A stretch of DNA of 37,448 nucleotides from an uncultured delta proteobacterium (lineage in GTDB: Bacteria > Myxococcota_A > Polyangia > Polyangiales > JADJMO01): NCBI GenBank assembly GCA_903923175.1, contig CAIXWQ010001109.1:1-37448 (forward strand). Reading direction: 5' to 3'. The notes below the pieces were generated by a model that was not told the origin of the DNA, did not search any database, and saw only the letters and a program-made list of their open reading frames with translations. Positions within the stretch are counted from its first letter, which is position 1, and the number at the start of each line of letters is the position of its first letter. Positions 8,295 through 18,248 of this stretch are shown piece by piece. A program made the translations under genes and the position numbers.

Positions 8295-10100
8295 TCAGCG
8301 CAACGACGACATGAACGCGAGCCGCGCGAGCGTCTCGACCGCGGGCTTGGCGAGATCGAGCGTGAGGAACGCGCCGCTCGGCGTACGCCCGACCGTGAAC
8401 GCGACCCCGTCGTTGGGCGGGGGCGGCGCCGCCATGTGCGTCCCCTTCACCAGCGGCATCACGCGCCCGGGGAAGACCACCAGCGCCCCGGCGAGCCCGG
8501 GCCCGAGCGCCTTCACCTGCGTCGCGAGCTCGCTCGACGCGCCGAGCGACTTGTCGCCCTTGTCGCCGAGCCCTTCGACGACGTGCGCGAACAGCTCGCG
8601 CGCGCCGGTGCCGATCACCACGAGCACGTCACCGCCCACGCCCGCGCCGCCGAGCCCGGGCGCCGGCGCCCACACGACGTCGGCCGACTCGGGGCCGCCC
8701 GGCTTGGCGGGCTCCGTCTTCTTGCGCGGCATCGGGATCGAAAGGACGTTCACCTCGAGCCCCGCGAGCGTCGCGGTCGAGAAGCTCGGCGCGGCGATGT
8801 CGGCGGCCGTGAGCTCGTCGCTCACCCCCTTGAGGGCGAAGACGGCCGCGAGGGCCTCCTTGAGCATCGCCGCCGCGGCCTTCGGATCCTTGGCGCCGAG
8901 GCGCAGCACCGCGCCGACGTGCGCGAGATCCTCGAAGACGATCGCCCCCGAGGCGAAGTCGCCGCGCGCGGCGTCCCACGCGGCGAGGAACTTCTGCATC
9001 TTGTCGCGGGCGTCCTTGGGGAGATCCTTGGGGTACGCAGCGGAGAGCAGCTCGAGGACGTCGGTCGACGAGGTCGCGCGATCGGACGCGCTCTCGGAGA
9101 GCGCGAACGCGGCGATCGAAGACGTCGGCAGCTTCAGGATCGACGAGGCGTCCTGGGTCGACCACGAGGCGATCGTCTTGCCGAAGCCGGAGGCCGGATC
9201 GGGGACGGCGACCTCGACGCGCAGCTTGATCGCGCCGTGGTCGGTGGTGAGCGCGAGGCGCGCGTCACCCGCGTCGGCGAGCCATTTCAGGCTGCGCTGG
9301 TTCTGCCGCACGAGCCACTCCGAGAGCAGCTCGACCGCCGACACCGGCGCGCCCCCCGCGCCCGCCGTGCCGCTCGTCTTCGCGCGCGCGAGGGCGTCCT
9401 TGCGGCGCTGCACCGCCGACTCGAGCGCCGTCTTCCAGAGCTCGAGCGCCGGCCCGCGCATGGCCGCCTGCGGCACCGAGACCACGACGTCGTCGGCCAG
9501 CGGCGGCCGCTGCGGCATCGTGCGCGTGACGTACGGCGCGAGCGCCCTGAGCGACTCGATCGAAGACGAGGCGACCAGGAAATTGCGGCGCACCGCGACG
9601 ATCTGGCTCCGCGGCTTGCTCGTGCCCTCGAAGATCGACGCGCCGAGCTCGGCGTCCTCGGTGCGCTTGAACGCGCCGGCCTGCAGCGCGGCGGCGACCT
9701 TGGTCGGGTCCTTGAGGGCGACCGACAGCGCGAAGGAGGTCGCCTCGGCGCGCTTGATGACCACGAAGCAGACCGGCTTGGTGCCGTCGATCTCGCGCGC
9801 GGCGTCCTTCGGGACGTGCAGCACGTCGGCGAAGAGCCCGCCGGCCTTGTCGGGGATGAGCAGGCTGATGGCGCGCAGCGAGGCGAGCATCGCGTCGGGC
9901 GACTTGATGACCCCCTCGGCGACGATTCCGTCGGGCGCCGGCACGGGCGCCTCGGCGACCTCCGCGTCGGGCTTGGTCTCGACGACGGCCGGGCTCGGCT
10001 TCTTGCAGGCGGGGGCGGAGGCCAGAACGGCGAGAGCGCCGAGCGCGCCGGAGAGGAGCGCGACGGAGCGCGCACGCCAGAGTCGACGGTCGAGACGCAT
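8295..10100 (-). CDS. Hypothetical secreted lipoprotein
   Basis: Signal peptide and cysteine (ALAVLASAPACKKPSP), 601 aa, continuous frame. No family recognised. Confidence 0.75.
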   Translation of the reverse strand: MRLDRRLWRARSVALLSGALGALAVLASAPACKKPSPAVVETKPDAEVAEAPVPAPDGIVAEGVIKSPDAMLASLRAISLLIPDKAGGLFADVLHVPKDAAREIDGTKPVCFVVIKRAEATSFALSVALKDPTKVAAALQAGAFKRTEDAELGASIFEGTSKPRSQIVAVRRNFLVASSSIESLRALAPYVTRTMPQRPPLADDVVVSVPQAAMRGPALELWKTALESAVQRRKDALARAKTSGTAGAGGAPVSAVELLSEWLVRQNQRSLKWLADAGDARLALTTDHGAIKLRVEVAVPDPASGFGKTIASWSTQDASSILKLPTSSIAAFALSESASDRATSSTDVLELLSAAYPKDLPKDARDKMQKFLAAWDAARGDFASGAIVFEDLAHVGAVLRLGAKDPKAAAAMLKEALAAVFALKGVSDELTAADIAAPSFSTATLAGLEVNVLSIPMPRKKTEPAKPGGPESADVVWAPAPGLGGAGVGGDVLVVIGTGARELFAHVVEGLGDKGDKSLGASSELATQVKALGPGLAGALVVFPGRVMPLVKGTHMAAPPPPNDGVAFTVGRTPSGAFLTLDLAKPAVETLARLAFMSSLR

Positions 10101-10243
10101 CGCCGGGGCGTACGATCGACGCGGCGGGCGCGCAAAAGAGCCCCGACCGTGGGCGCCGTGGGGCCGATCGCCGAGCGCGCCGCGCGCGGCAGGGCGGGCG
10201 CACGAAGCTTGCCGGCCCCCGCCGCAGCCGCTACCCCGGGCCC

Positions 10244-11674
10244 ATGGAGATCGCCGCCTCGGGTGGTGGGCACGTCGATACGCGCGGGAATCCCTACTCG
10301 GTGATCCTGCGCCTCGCCACGCCGACGATGATCGCGATGCTCTCGCAGAGCATCGTCAACGAGATCGACATCGTCTTCTTCGCCCACCTCCCCTGCCCCG
10401 AGTCCTCCAACGGCCAGGCGGCCCTCGCCCCGAGCCTCATCCTGCTGTGGGCCTTCGGCGGCTCGCTCTCGGCCATCGCGGTCGGCACGCAGGCGCTCAC
10501 CGCGCGCCGCTACGCCGAGCGCAAGCCCGAAGAGGCGGGCGCGGTGCTCACCAACGCGACGTTCTTCGCGCTCCTCGCGTCGGTGATCTTCGCCGGGCTC
10601 GGCTACGCCATCCTCAAGCCGCTGCTGCACGTGATGGTGAAGAACCCCGCCGCGGCGGAGTACGCGATCGGCTACTCGCAGTGGCGCTTCCTCGGCATCA
10701 CGTCGATGGCGCTCACCTTCGCGTTCAAGGCGTTCTTCGACGGCCTCGGCCGCACGCGCGTGCACATGGTCAGCGCGGTGCTGATGAACGTCGTGAACAT
10801 CGCGCTGTGCTGGCTGCTGATCTACGGCAACTGGGGCTTCCCGCGGATGGGCCCGCCCGGCGCCGGCCTCGCCGCGCTGATCAGCACCTGGGTCGGGCTC
10901 GGGATCATGATGATCTACGGCGCCGGCAAGGAGACGCGCTCGACCTTCAAGTGGATCGACTCCAAGAAGATCTCCAAGAAGCTCACCTGGGAGATCCTGC
11001 GGCTCGCGATCCCCGGCGGCGTGGCGACGATGGCCGTGATGGGCGGCTTCGGCTTCTTCCTCTTCGTGGTGAACAAGCTCGACGCCGTCACCGGCGGCAG
11101 CGTCGCCAAGGGGGCGTGCGGCCAGGCCGAGGCGGTGAACGGCGCGGCCTCGACCGCGATCATCGGCGTGCTCAAGCTCACCTTCACCGCGTGCCTCGCG
11201 TTCGGCACCGCGACGGCGACGATCGTCTCGCAGTCGCTCGGCGAGAAGGACCCCGACAAGGCCGCGCGCTTCGGCTGGAGCAGCGTGCGCCTCGGGCTCG
11301 TGATCTTCGGCATCGTCGGGCTCTGCGAGGGGCTCTTCTTCACCAAGGACATCCTCGGGTTCGTCTCGCACAGCGCCGCCGTGCAAGAGGCCGCGCTCGT
11401 GCCGATGCGCATGATGGGGCTCGCGACGCCGGTCATCGCGGTCGCGATGATCCTCACGCAGGCGCTCTTCGGCTCGGGCAACACGCGCTTCGTGATGATC
11501 GTGGAGCTGATCCTCCACTTCACGTGCCTGATGCCGCTCGCGTGGCTGCTCGGCATGACGCTCAACCTCGGGCTGCCGGGGATCTGGTCGAGCGCGATCG
11601 TCTACATCGTGGTGCTGGCCGGCGCGATGGTGTGGAAGTTCGCGGGCGGCGCCTGGAAGAAGACCGAGATCTGA
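10244..11674 (+). CDS. MATE family efflux transporter
   Basis: Multi-TM protein; LRLATPTMIAMLSQSIVNEIDIVFFAHL, ALTARRYAERKPEEAG, KAFFDGLGRTRVHMVSAVLMNVVNIALCWLLI. Confidence 0.88.
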   Translation: MEIAASGGGHVDTRGNPYSVILRLATPTMIAMLSQSIVNEIDIVFFAHLPCPESSNGQAALAPSLILLWAFGGSLSAIAVGTQALTARRYAERKPEEAGAVLTNATFFALLASVIFAGLGYAILKPLLHVMVKNPAAAEYAIGYSQWRFLGITSMALTFAFKAFFDGLGRTRVHMVSAVLMNVVNIALCWLLIYGNWGFPRMGPPGAGLAALISTWVGLGIMMIYGAGKETRSTFKWIDSKKISKKLTWEILRLAIPGGVATMAVMGGFGFFLFVVNKLDAVTGGSVAKGACGQAEAVNGAASTAIIGVLKLTFTACLAFGTATATIVSQSLGEKDPDKAARFGWSSVRLGLVIFGIVGLCEGLFFTKDILGFVSHSAAVQEAALVPMRMMGLATPVIAVAMILTQALFGSGNTRFVMIVELILHFTCLMPLAWLLGMTLNLGLPGIWSSAIVYIVVLAGAMVWKFAGGAWKKTEI

Positions 11675-11682
11675 GGCGCCCG

Positions 11683-12549
11683 ATGCGCGCGCGCAGCTCG
11701 CTCGTCGAAGCCCTCGCGCTCGTCGAAGCCCTCGCGCTCGCGGGCTCGGTCGGCGGCTGCAAGCAGGACGCCGCGGCCGCCGTGAACGACGCGGGCGTCG
11801 ACGGCTGCGCGGTGCTCTTCGGCAACCCCAACGATCAGACCGGGCTGAGCGACGCGCAGTGCCGGCCGACCTGCGCGTGCGGCGGCAGCGCGTTCACGCC
11901 GCCGACCTACGACGCCGCGTTCGTGCAGCGGCTGATCGACGGCTTCACCCTCGCGACGCCCTACGCCGAGCTCGGCGCCGATCCCTACGCCGGCCCCGCG
12001 CCCGGCGACGATCCGGCCGGGACCGTGTGCGCCGTGCTGCCGAGCGGCGACCCGAAGGCCACGCCGCGGCCGTACCAGCTCGTCACGTACCCCTCCGAGG
12101 ACGCCGCGCGCGCGGCGGGCGCCGCGGTCACGCACTTCGGCCACTGCGGCGTCTGCTCGCCGCTGGTCGACCTCGCGGTCTACGTCGCGCAGAACGATCT
12201 CACCGCGCCGGTGCGCGCGTGCGAGCTCGAGCAGCCGAGCGACGGCGGCAGCGCGCTGAGCGCCGACGTCGCGTGCCTGCAGAAGCTCGGCTTCGATCTG
12301 CCGTGCGCCGAGGCGTGGGCCTACGACACCGCGCACACGCGCAGCAAGTGCCTCTCGATCTGCCTCGCGAACCTCGATCAGCCGTACAACCTCGAGGACG
12401 GCACGCTCAACCCGTGCATCCAGTGCGACGAGGACGAGAGCGGCCCGGTGTTCAAGGCGGTCGCCGGCCGCACGCGCCGCAACTCGGGGCTCCCCAACGC
12501 CATCTGCCGACCGTGCAGCGAGGTCCGGCCGCTCGTGCACGCGTACTGA
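11683..12549 (+). CDS. Hypothetical Cys-rich lipoprotein
   Basis: ATG 9 nt after the MATE stop; MRARSSLVEALALVEALALAGSVGGCKQD (lipobox), many Cys residues (CRPTCACGG, CGVCSPLVD, CIQCDEDE). Confidence 0.7.
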   Translation: MRARSSLVEALALVEALALAGSVGGCKQDAAAAVNDAGVDGCAVLFGNPNDQTGLSDAQCRPTCACGGSAFTPPTYDAAFVQRLIDGFTLATPYAELGADPYAGPAPGDDPAGTVCAVLPSGDPKATPRPYQLVTYPSEDAARAAGAAVTHFGHCGVCSPLVDLAVYVAQNDLTAPVRACELEQPSDGGSALSADVACLQKLGFDLPCAEAWAYDTAHTRSKCLSICLANLDQPYNLEDGTLNPCIQCDEDESGPVFKAVAGRTRRNSGLPNAICRPCSEVRPLVHAY

Positions 12550-12627
12550 GCCTGGCGCTCGAGCGCGGCCAGGCGCTCGCTCGGGACGTGCGTGCTAGCG
12601 TCGGTGGAGAGGGGGGGGCGAGGAACG

Positions 12628-13608
12628 ATGACCGCCGATCGCTCGGTGCTCGACTGCATCGGCCACACCCCGCTCGTCGCGCTGCGGCACGTGTCGCGCG
12701 GGGCGCCGGTGCCGGTGCTGGTCAAGTGCGAGCACCTGAACCCGAGCGGCAGCGTGAAGGATCGGATCGCGCTGGCGATCGTCGACGACGCCGAGCGCCG
12801 CGGCGCGCTCGCTCCCGGCGCCACGCTGATCGAGGCCACCGCCGGCAACACCGGCCTCGGGCTCGCGTTGGTCGCGGCGGTGCGCGGCTACCGAGTCGTG
12901 TGCGTGATGCCGGAGAAGGTGTCGATCGACAAGCGCGCGGCGCTCGCGACGCTCGGCGCCGAGGTCGTCGTCACGCCGAACGCGCCGCCCGACAGCCCCG
13001 AGAACTTCCAGAACGTCACGCGGCGCCTCGCGGCCGAGCGCGGCTGGTTCCTCACCGATCAGTTCGGGAATCCGGCGAACCCGCGCGTCCACGAGGAGAC
13101 GACGGGGGTCGAGATCGCGGCGCAGACCGACGGGCGGATCGGCGCGTTCGTGGCGGGCGCGGGGACGGGCGGCACGATCACCGGCGTGGGTCGGTGCCTG
13201 CGTCGCCGCGCGCCCGGGGCGCTCGTGGTGCTCGCCGATCCGATTGGCTCCGGGCTCGCCCGCTGGGTGCGCGAGGGCGAGCTCGGCCCCGACGCGCCGT
13301 ATCAGGTGGAGGGGATCGGCACGAGCCGCCCACCCGCGGTGCTCGATCGCAGCGTGATCGACGACGCCGAGAGCGTGTCGGACGACGAGAGCTTCGCGAT
13401 GGCGCGGCGCTTGTGGCGCGAGGAGGGGCTCTTCGTCGGCGGCTCCTCGGGCACGGCGGTGGTCGCGGCGCTGCGGATGGCGTTCAGCGGGCGCGTGCGC
13501 GGGCCGGTCGTCGCACTGCTCGCCGACGCGCGCGATCGCTACGCGTCGCGCGCGTGGGCGTCGGTCGCCGCGTCGGTCGCCGCGCCGGTCGCCGCGCGCG
13601 GCGCATGA
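12628..13608 (+). CDS. PLP-dependent cysteine synthase / cystathionine beta-synthase-like protein
   Basis: NPSGSVKDRIAL (PLP lysine), ATAGNTGLGLALVAA, GAGTGGTITGVGR, VGGSSGTAV. Start 12628 follows a purine-rich GGAGAGGGGGGGGCGAGGAACG. Confidence 0.88.
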   Translation: MTADRSVLDCIGHTPLVALRHVSRGAPVPVLVKCEHLNPSGSVKDRIALAIVDDAERRGALAPGATLIEATAGNTGLGLALVAAVRGYRVVCVMPEKVSIDKRAALATLGAEVVVTPNAPPDSPENFQNVTRRLAAERGWFLTDQFGNPANPRVHEETTGVEIAAQTDGRIGAFVAGAGTGGTITGVGRCLRRRAPGALVVLADPIGSGLARWVREGELGPDAPYQVEGIGTSRPPAVLDRSVIDDAESVSDDESFAMARRLWREEGLFVGGSSGTAVVAALRMAFSGRVRGPVVALLADARDRYASRAWASVAASVAAPVAARGA

Positions 13609-13609
13609 C

Positions 13610-14239
13610 TCACTCGCGCGAGATGCTCTCGACCGCGGCGGCGAGCTCCTTCTCGAGCGCCGCCTCGCCCTCGAGCGAGTAGCCGAGGAAGAGCAGCAGC
13701 CCGCCGTGCCCCTTCGGCGCGTCGGCCACCAGCGCCACGCCGCGCGCGCGCTTGCCGCCGACGGTCGCCTTCTCGTAGTCCTGCCGCTCGAACGAGAGGC
13801 CGTGGATGGTCACGGTGCGCTTGGAGAGGCTCGAGTCGCCGACCTCGAGCTTCAGCAGGTCGAGGCCGATCTCGTACTTCTTGCGCGCGTCGGCGGCGCC
13901 GGACGCGCCGACGAGCAGGAACGCCGCCTTCGAGCGCACCTCGGTGCCGAGCACGAGCGCGCCCTGCTGGCCGAACTCCCACCCCTTCGGCACGCGGATG
14001 CGCGCGCCGAACCCCTCGACGTCCAGCCACTCGTCGGACTCGGCCACGCCCTTGCGCATGTCCTGGTCGGAGCCCTCGGCGTCGCCCTCGCCCTCGCCGT
14101 CGTGATGCGCGCGCCCCTCGCCGTGGGGGCGACGCTCGTGCCCCTTCGGCGTGCAGGCGAGCACGAGCGAGAGCGCGCACGCGGTGAGCGCGCCGAGCGC
14201 GCCGAGCGAGAAGCGCACGCGGCCACGAAGCGCCCGCAC
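13610..14239 (-). CDS. Hypothetical lipoprotein, tandem paralogue of the 14244-14855 gene
   Basis: GTG at 14239 lies 4 nt after the upstream gene's stop; [11 protein letters not shown] lipobox; [24 protein letters not shown] matches the neighbour's [24 protein letters not shown]. Confidence 0.75.
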   Translation of the reverse strand: MRALRGRVRFSLGALGALTACALSLVLACTPKGHERRPHGEGRAHHDGEGEGDAEGSDQDMRKGVAESDEWLDVEGFGARIRVPKGWEFGQQGALVLGTEVRSKAAFLLVGASGAADARKKYEIGLDLLKLEVGDSSLSKRTVTIHGLSFERQDYEKATVGGKRARGVALVADAPKGHGGLLLFLGYSLEGEAALEKELAAAVESISRE

Positions 14240-14243
14240 CGGC

Positions 14244-14855
14244 TCAGTTCGCGGCGATGCTGTTGACGCTGTCACGCAGCTCCTCTTCGGTGTCCTCGTT
14301 CCCCGAGAGCGCGAAGCCGACGAAGATCACGTACTCGCCCTTGTGCCCGGGCGCGCCGCCGACGAGCGCGAGGGCGTGCGCGGGCTGCCCCTCGACCGAC
14401 GCGTGCGAGTAGTCGAGGCGCACGAAGTTGAGGCCGTTGATCTGGATCTTGCGCGGATCGCTGTCGGCGGCGCCGGTGGTGATCTTGAGGACCTCGATCG
14501 CCTTCTTGAGCTTGTCGCCCATGTCGTCGTCGTTGACCGCGCCGATGAACGCGAGCGAGCCGGTCGACTTCGGCGCGTTGGCGACGATGGCGATCCCCTG
14601 CTGCGCCCAGTTCCACCCCTGCGGGATGCGGACCTTGCCGCCGAACTTGTCGAGCGCGAGCCAGCTGTTCGGCCCGGCGACCCCCTGGCGGGTCTCCTCC
14701 TGCTTGGGCTTGGGCGCCGGCTCGCTGGTGTCGTCGTCGTCCGGTCCGGGGCGCGGCCGCGGCCGCTTGCCGTACTTCTTCGGCCCGCACGCGGCGATGA
14801 ACGAGAGCGCGACCGACGCGAGCACGAGGACCTTCAGCGAGCCGAACCAGCGCAT
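14244..14855 (-). CDS. Hypothetical lipoprotein, tandem paralogue of the 13610-14239 gene
   Basis: [42 protein letters not shown]: signal peptide and lipobox; GGAGG upstream of ATG 14855. Confidence 0.78.
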   Translation of the reverse strand: MRWFGSLKVLVLASVALSFIAACGPKKYGKRPRPRPGPDDDDTSEPAPKPKQEETRQGVAGPNSWLALDKFGGKVRIPQGWNWAQQGIAIVANAPKSTGSLAFIGAVNDDDMGDKLKKAIEVLKITTGAADSDPRKIQINGLNFVRLDYSHASVEGQPAHALALVGGAPGHKGEYVIFVGFALSGNEDTEEELRDSVNSIAAN

Positions 14856-14947
14856 TTTCCGACCTCCGGCGCGTCGAGCGTACTTGGCGTCCGCGGGATC
14901 GTCGAGACGCATCCCGCGAACGTGGGGCCCGCGCGCGCGGCTTCGGG

Positions 14948-14995
14948 GCGCGCGTGCGAGCACGCCTCAGGACGCGCGTGCGAGCACGCCTCAGG
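14948..14995. repeat. 24-bp tandem repeat, two near-identical units plus a decayed third
   Basis: gcgcgcgtgcgagcacgcctcagg (14948-14971), acgcgcgtgcgagcacgcctcagg (14972-14995), then acacgcgtgcaaacacgcg. Confidence 0.95.
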
Positions 14996-16703
14996 ACACG
15001 CGTGCAAACACGCGACGCTTCTCCACGAACCCCATCGCCACCACCGCGAGCGTCGCGAGCCACCAGGGGACGTCGCCGACGATCTCGTAGACGGTCTTGC
15101 CGCGCATCCAGCGGATCTCGCCGCTGCGCGCGACCAGCTCGAACAGGGGGGTCTCGCCGCGCGAGCGGCCGGCGGCGTCGATCCACGCCGAGACGCCGGT
15201 GTTGGTCGCGCGCACGAGGAAGCGGTGGTGCTCGACCGCGCGGAACTTCGCGAGCGCGAGGTGGATGGTCGGCTCGGTGGATTTGCCGAACCAGGCGTCG
15301 TTGGTGAGGTTCACGAGCAGGTCGGGATCGCCGTGCCGGACCGCGCCGTTCACGAAGCCGGGGAGGATGTCCTCGTAGCAGATGAGCGTGGTGATCTTGT
15401 GCGCGACGCCGTTCTGCGTGAACGGGATGGCCTCGATGCTCGAGCCCTTGGAGAGCTGCCCGCTGTTGGGGCTCATCTCGTAGAGCTGCGGGAACCAGTC
15501 GCCGAAGGGGATGTATTCGCCGAACGCGAGCAGGTAGGTCTTGTCGTAGGCGCCGTCGATGCGGCCGTCGGGCTCGGCGAGCACGGCGGAGTTGAAGAAG
15601 AGCGGGTGATCCCCCTTCTTGCGGCGCTGGCCGAGCGGCAGCGGCGGCGTGCGATCGAGGATCACGCCGGTGAGCACCGGGGTCTTGATCGCGCGGGCGC
15701 CGGTGCGGTCGTACGGATCGCGCAGCACGGTGTCGTGCATCATCAAGGAGAGGTGCTCCTCGGAGAACGGGTAGGCGATCGCCGCCTCCGACCACACGAT
15801 GAGATCGGGGTGCTCCTCGGCCTCCAGGCGCAGCGTGGCGTCGCGGTGGAGCGGGCGCGGATCGCGGTGCTCGCTCCCCATGAGCCCCATGTTCCCCTGC
15901 ACGAGGCCGACCTTCGCCGAAGGGGCGGCGGCCATGGCGCGATCGACCATCGGCAGCCGCACGGCGCCGTAGCCGACGAGGATGGCCGGCCCCGCGAGCG
16001 CGGCGAGGACGCGTCGCCGATCGATCGGGCGACGATCGAGCCGGGCCCAGAACGGCTCGGCGAGCGCGAGGCTGCCGCCGGCGAGCGCGAGGCCGATGGC
16101 GATCGGCCCGCCGAGATCGGCGAGCTGCATGAGCAGCGGCACGGTGTGCGTCTGCGCGCCGGTGTACCAGGGGAAGAGCAGCGGGTAGGCGAGCTCGCTG
16201 GCGACGAACGCGAGCAGGAAGACCGTGGCCGCGGGCCACCCCTTGCGCGCGGCGCGGCCGTAGAGCCAGGCCATGAACGCCATGCGCCCGCCCTGGTAGC
16301 CGCAGAGCAGCAGCATGAAGAGCACGCACAGCGCGTCGGGGAAGCCGCTGAAGCTCTTGAGCATCCCGAAGAGCCAGTAGAAGCCGAGCACGTTGCAGGT
16401 GAGCCCCTGCAGCAGGCCGAGCCAGAGCGCGCGCCGCGGCGGCTGATCGTAGATGGCGACCATCAGCGGCGCCCAGCAGACGAACGCGAGCGGCCAGACG
16501 TCGATGCCGGGGAACGCCGCCCAGTAGAGGACGCCGGAGAACACCGCGAGCGCGGCGGCGGGGAGCGCCTTGAGACGCACGTGCGGCGCGCTCGAAATGG
16601 ACGACGCGCTCGAAGCGGACGGGCCGCTCTCCTTGGCCGAGGGCGGCGGCGCGGGCTCGTCGTTCGCGCGCGCGTCGGGCTTCGTCTCTTCGTCAGCGGT
16701 CAC
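14991..16703 (-). CDS. lnt: Apolipoprotein N-acyltransferase
   Basis: Multi-TM N-terminus; CN-hydrolase domain: [75 protein letters not shown] 16703 overlaps the stop of the upstream gene. Confidence 0.92.
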   Translation of the reverse strand: MTADEETKPDARANDEPAPPPSAKESGPSASSASSISSAPHVRLKALPAAALAVFSGVLYWAAFPGIDVWPLAFVCWAPLMVAIYDQPPRRALWLGLLQGLTCNVLGFYWLFGMLKSFSGFPDALCVLFMLLLCGYQGGRMAFMAWLYGRAARKGWPAATVFLLAFVASELAYPLLFPWYTGAQTHTVPLLMQLADLGGPIAIGLALAGGSLALAEPFWARLDRRPIDRRRVLAALAGPAILVGYGAVRLPMVDRAMAAAPSAKVGLVQGNMGLMGSEHRDPRPLHRDATLRLEAEEHPDLIVWSEAAIAYPFSEEHLSLMMHDTVLRDPYDRTGARAIKTPVLTGVILDRTPPLPLGQRRKKGDHPLFFNSAVLAEPDGRIDGAYDKTYLLAFGEYIPFGDWFPQLYEMSPNSGQLSKGSSIEAIPFTQNGVAHKITTLICYEDILPGFVNGAVRHGDPDLLVNLTNDAWFGKSTEPTIHLALAKFRAVEHHRFLVRATNTGVSAWIDAAGRSRGETPLFELVARSGEIRWMRGKTVYEIVGDVPWWLATLAVVAMGFVEKRRVFARVS

Positions 16704-16908
16704 GGGGCTCCTCGGGTTCGGCGGCGTCTTCGCAGGGATGGGCGAGGAAATCGAGCACGCCGTCGACGAGCGGCCAACTCGCCGCGCAGGCGACGCATTC
16801 CACGCCCGCGTCCCGCGCGTCACGCGCGTCCCGCGAGACCAGCGCGCCGCCGCAGCGCGGGCAGGCGAGCAACGGCAACGCGTCGAGGAGCGCGGGGGGG
16901 AGGGGCAT
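16693..16908 (-). CDS. Trm112-like small zinc-ribbon protein
   Basis: [27 protein letters not shown]...[21 protein letters not shown]: two CxxC pairs and the typical PxxDGVxxFL ending. Confidence 0.85.
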   Translation of the reverse strand: MPLPPALLDALPLLACPRCGGALVSRDARDARDAGVECVACAASWPLVDGVLDFLAHPCEDAAEPEEPRDR

Positions 16909-17000
16909 GCGCGGCGAGCGCGAGCGTACACACCCGGCGGCGCGCGCGAACCGGGCCGCAGAGCCCCTGCCCCACAGGTGCGCTACCATCCAGGCACCGC

Positions 17001-18113
17001 ATGTCCCTCCGCATCGACACCGACCACGCCCGCTTCCGCGCGATCGTGCGCGGCAAGATCCGCCAGAACCTGCGGAAGTACATCTCGCAGGGGGAGCTGC
17101 TCGGCCGCAAAGGGAAGGAGGTCGTCTCGATCCCGATCCCGCAGATCGACATCCCGCGCTTCCGCTACGGCGACAAGCAGACGGGCGGAACCGGCCAAGG
17201 CGAGGGCGAGCCGGGCGACGCGCTCGGCGGCGGCGAGGAGCAGGAGGGCGACGGCGGCAAGAAGGCGGGCAAGGACGCCGGCGAGCACGTGCTCGAGGTC
17301 GACGTCACGCTCGACGAGCTCGCGCAGATCCTCGGTGAAGAGCTCGCGCTCCCCGACATCCAGAACAAGGGCAAGAGCAAGCTCATCAACGCGAAGGATC
17401 GCTACACCGGCATCCGGCGCGTGGGCCCCGAGTCGCTGCGCCACTTCAAGCGCACCTACCGCGAGGCGCTCAAGCGCCAGATCTCGAGCGACACCTACGA
17501 CGCCGAGAACCCGGTGATCATCCCGGTGCACGACGACCGGCGCTACCGCTCGTGGAAGACCGAGACCGAGCCGGTCGCCAACGCGGTCATCATCTACATG
17601 ATGGACGTGTCGGGCTCGATGGGCGACGAGCAGAAGGAGATCGTCCGCATCGAGAGCTTCTGGATCGATACGTGGCTGCGCGCCCAGTACAAGGGGATCG
17701 AGAGCCGCTTCATCATCCACGACGCCACCGCGCGCGAGGTCGATCGCGACACGTTCTTCCACACCCGCGAGTCGGGCGGCACGATGATCTCGAGCGCCTA
17801 CAAGCTGTGCGCGAAGATGATCGCCGACGACTACCCCGCGAGCGAGTGGAACATCTATCCGTACCACTTCAGCGACGGCGACAACTGGTCGATGGACGAC
17901 ACGCTCCAGTGCGTCGAGCTGATGAAGCGCGAGATCCTGCCGGCGGCGAACGTGTTCTCGTACGGGCAGGTCGAGAGCCCTTATGGGAGCGGCCAGTTCA
18001 TCAAGGATCTCCGCGAGCACTTCAGCGGCGACGAGCGCGTGATCGTGAGCGAGATCCGCGACAAGGACGCGATCGTCGGGTCGATCAAGGACTTCCTCGG
18101 CAAGGGGAAGTAG
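17001..18113 (+). CDS. DUF444 family protein (YeaH/YhbH-like, vWA fold)
   Basis: [74 protein letters not shown] (MIDAS); [12 protein letters not shown]; ends KDFLGKGK. Confidence 0.93.
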   Translation: MSLRIDTDHARFRAIVRGKIRQNLRKYISQGELLGRKGKEVVSIPIPQIDIPRFRYGDKQTGGTGQGEGEPGDALGGGEEQEGDGGKKAGKDAGEHVLEVDVTLDELAQILGEELALPDIQNKGKSKLINAKDRYTGIRRVGPESLRHFKRTYREALKRQISSDTYDAENPVIIPVHDDRRYRSWKTETEPVANAVIIYMMDVSGSMGDEQKEIVRIESFWIDTWLRAQYKGIESRFIIHDATAREVDRDTFFHTRESGGTMISSAYKLCAKMIADDYPASEWNIYPYHFSDGDNWSMDDTLQCVELMKREILPAANVFSYGQVESPYGSGQFIKDLREHFSGDERVIVSEIRDKDAIVGSIKDFLGKGK

Positions 18114-18156
18114 CGCCGGCGTCGACGCGCCGGGCCTTCGCGGGCGAGGGCGAGCC

Positions 18157-18179
18157 CGCGCGACCGCGCAGGTCGCGCG
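18157..18179 (+). terminator. Stem-loop downstream of DUF444 gene
   Basis: CGCGCGACC-gcgca-GGTCGCGCG, perfect 9-bp stem; no T tract. Confidence 0.35.
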
Positions 18180-18248
18180 CGCGCATGCGACGCGATCGAT
18201 GCCCGAATTCCCGCTTGGCTCGCGTCGCGGCCGCGTACCCTCGCGCGG

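Noticed and set aside
8311-12549. 1412-aa plus-strand ORF
   Set aside because: Antisense over the 8295-10100 lipoprotein gene and out of frame over MATE; only 11683-12549 is a plausible gene.
14151-18113. 1320-aa ORF on the plus strand
   Set aside because: Antisense to lnt and other minus genes with low-complexity Arg/Glu/Ala sequence; only the C-terminal part (from 17001) is the real DUF444 gene.
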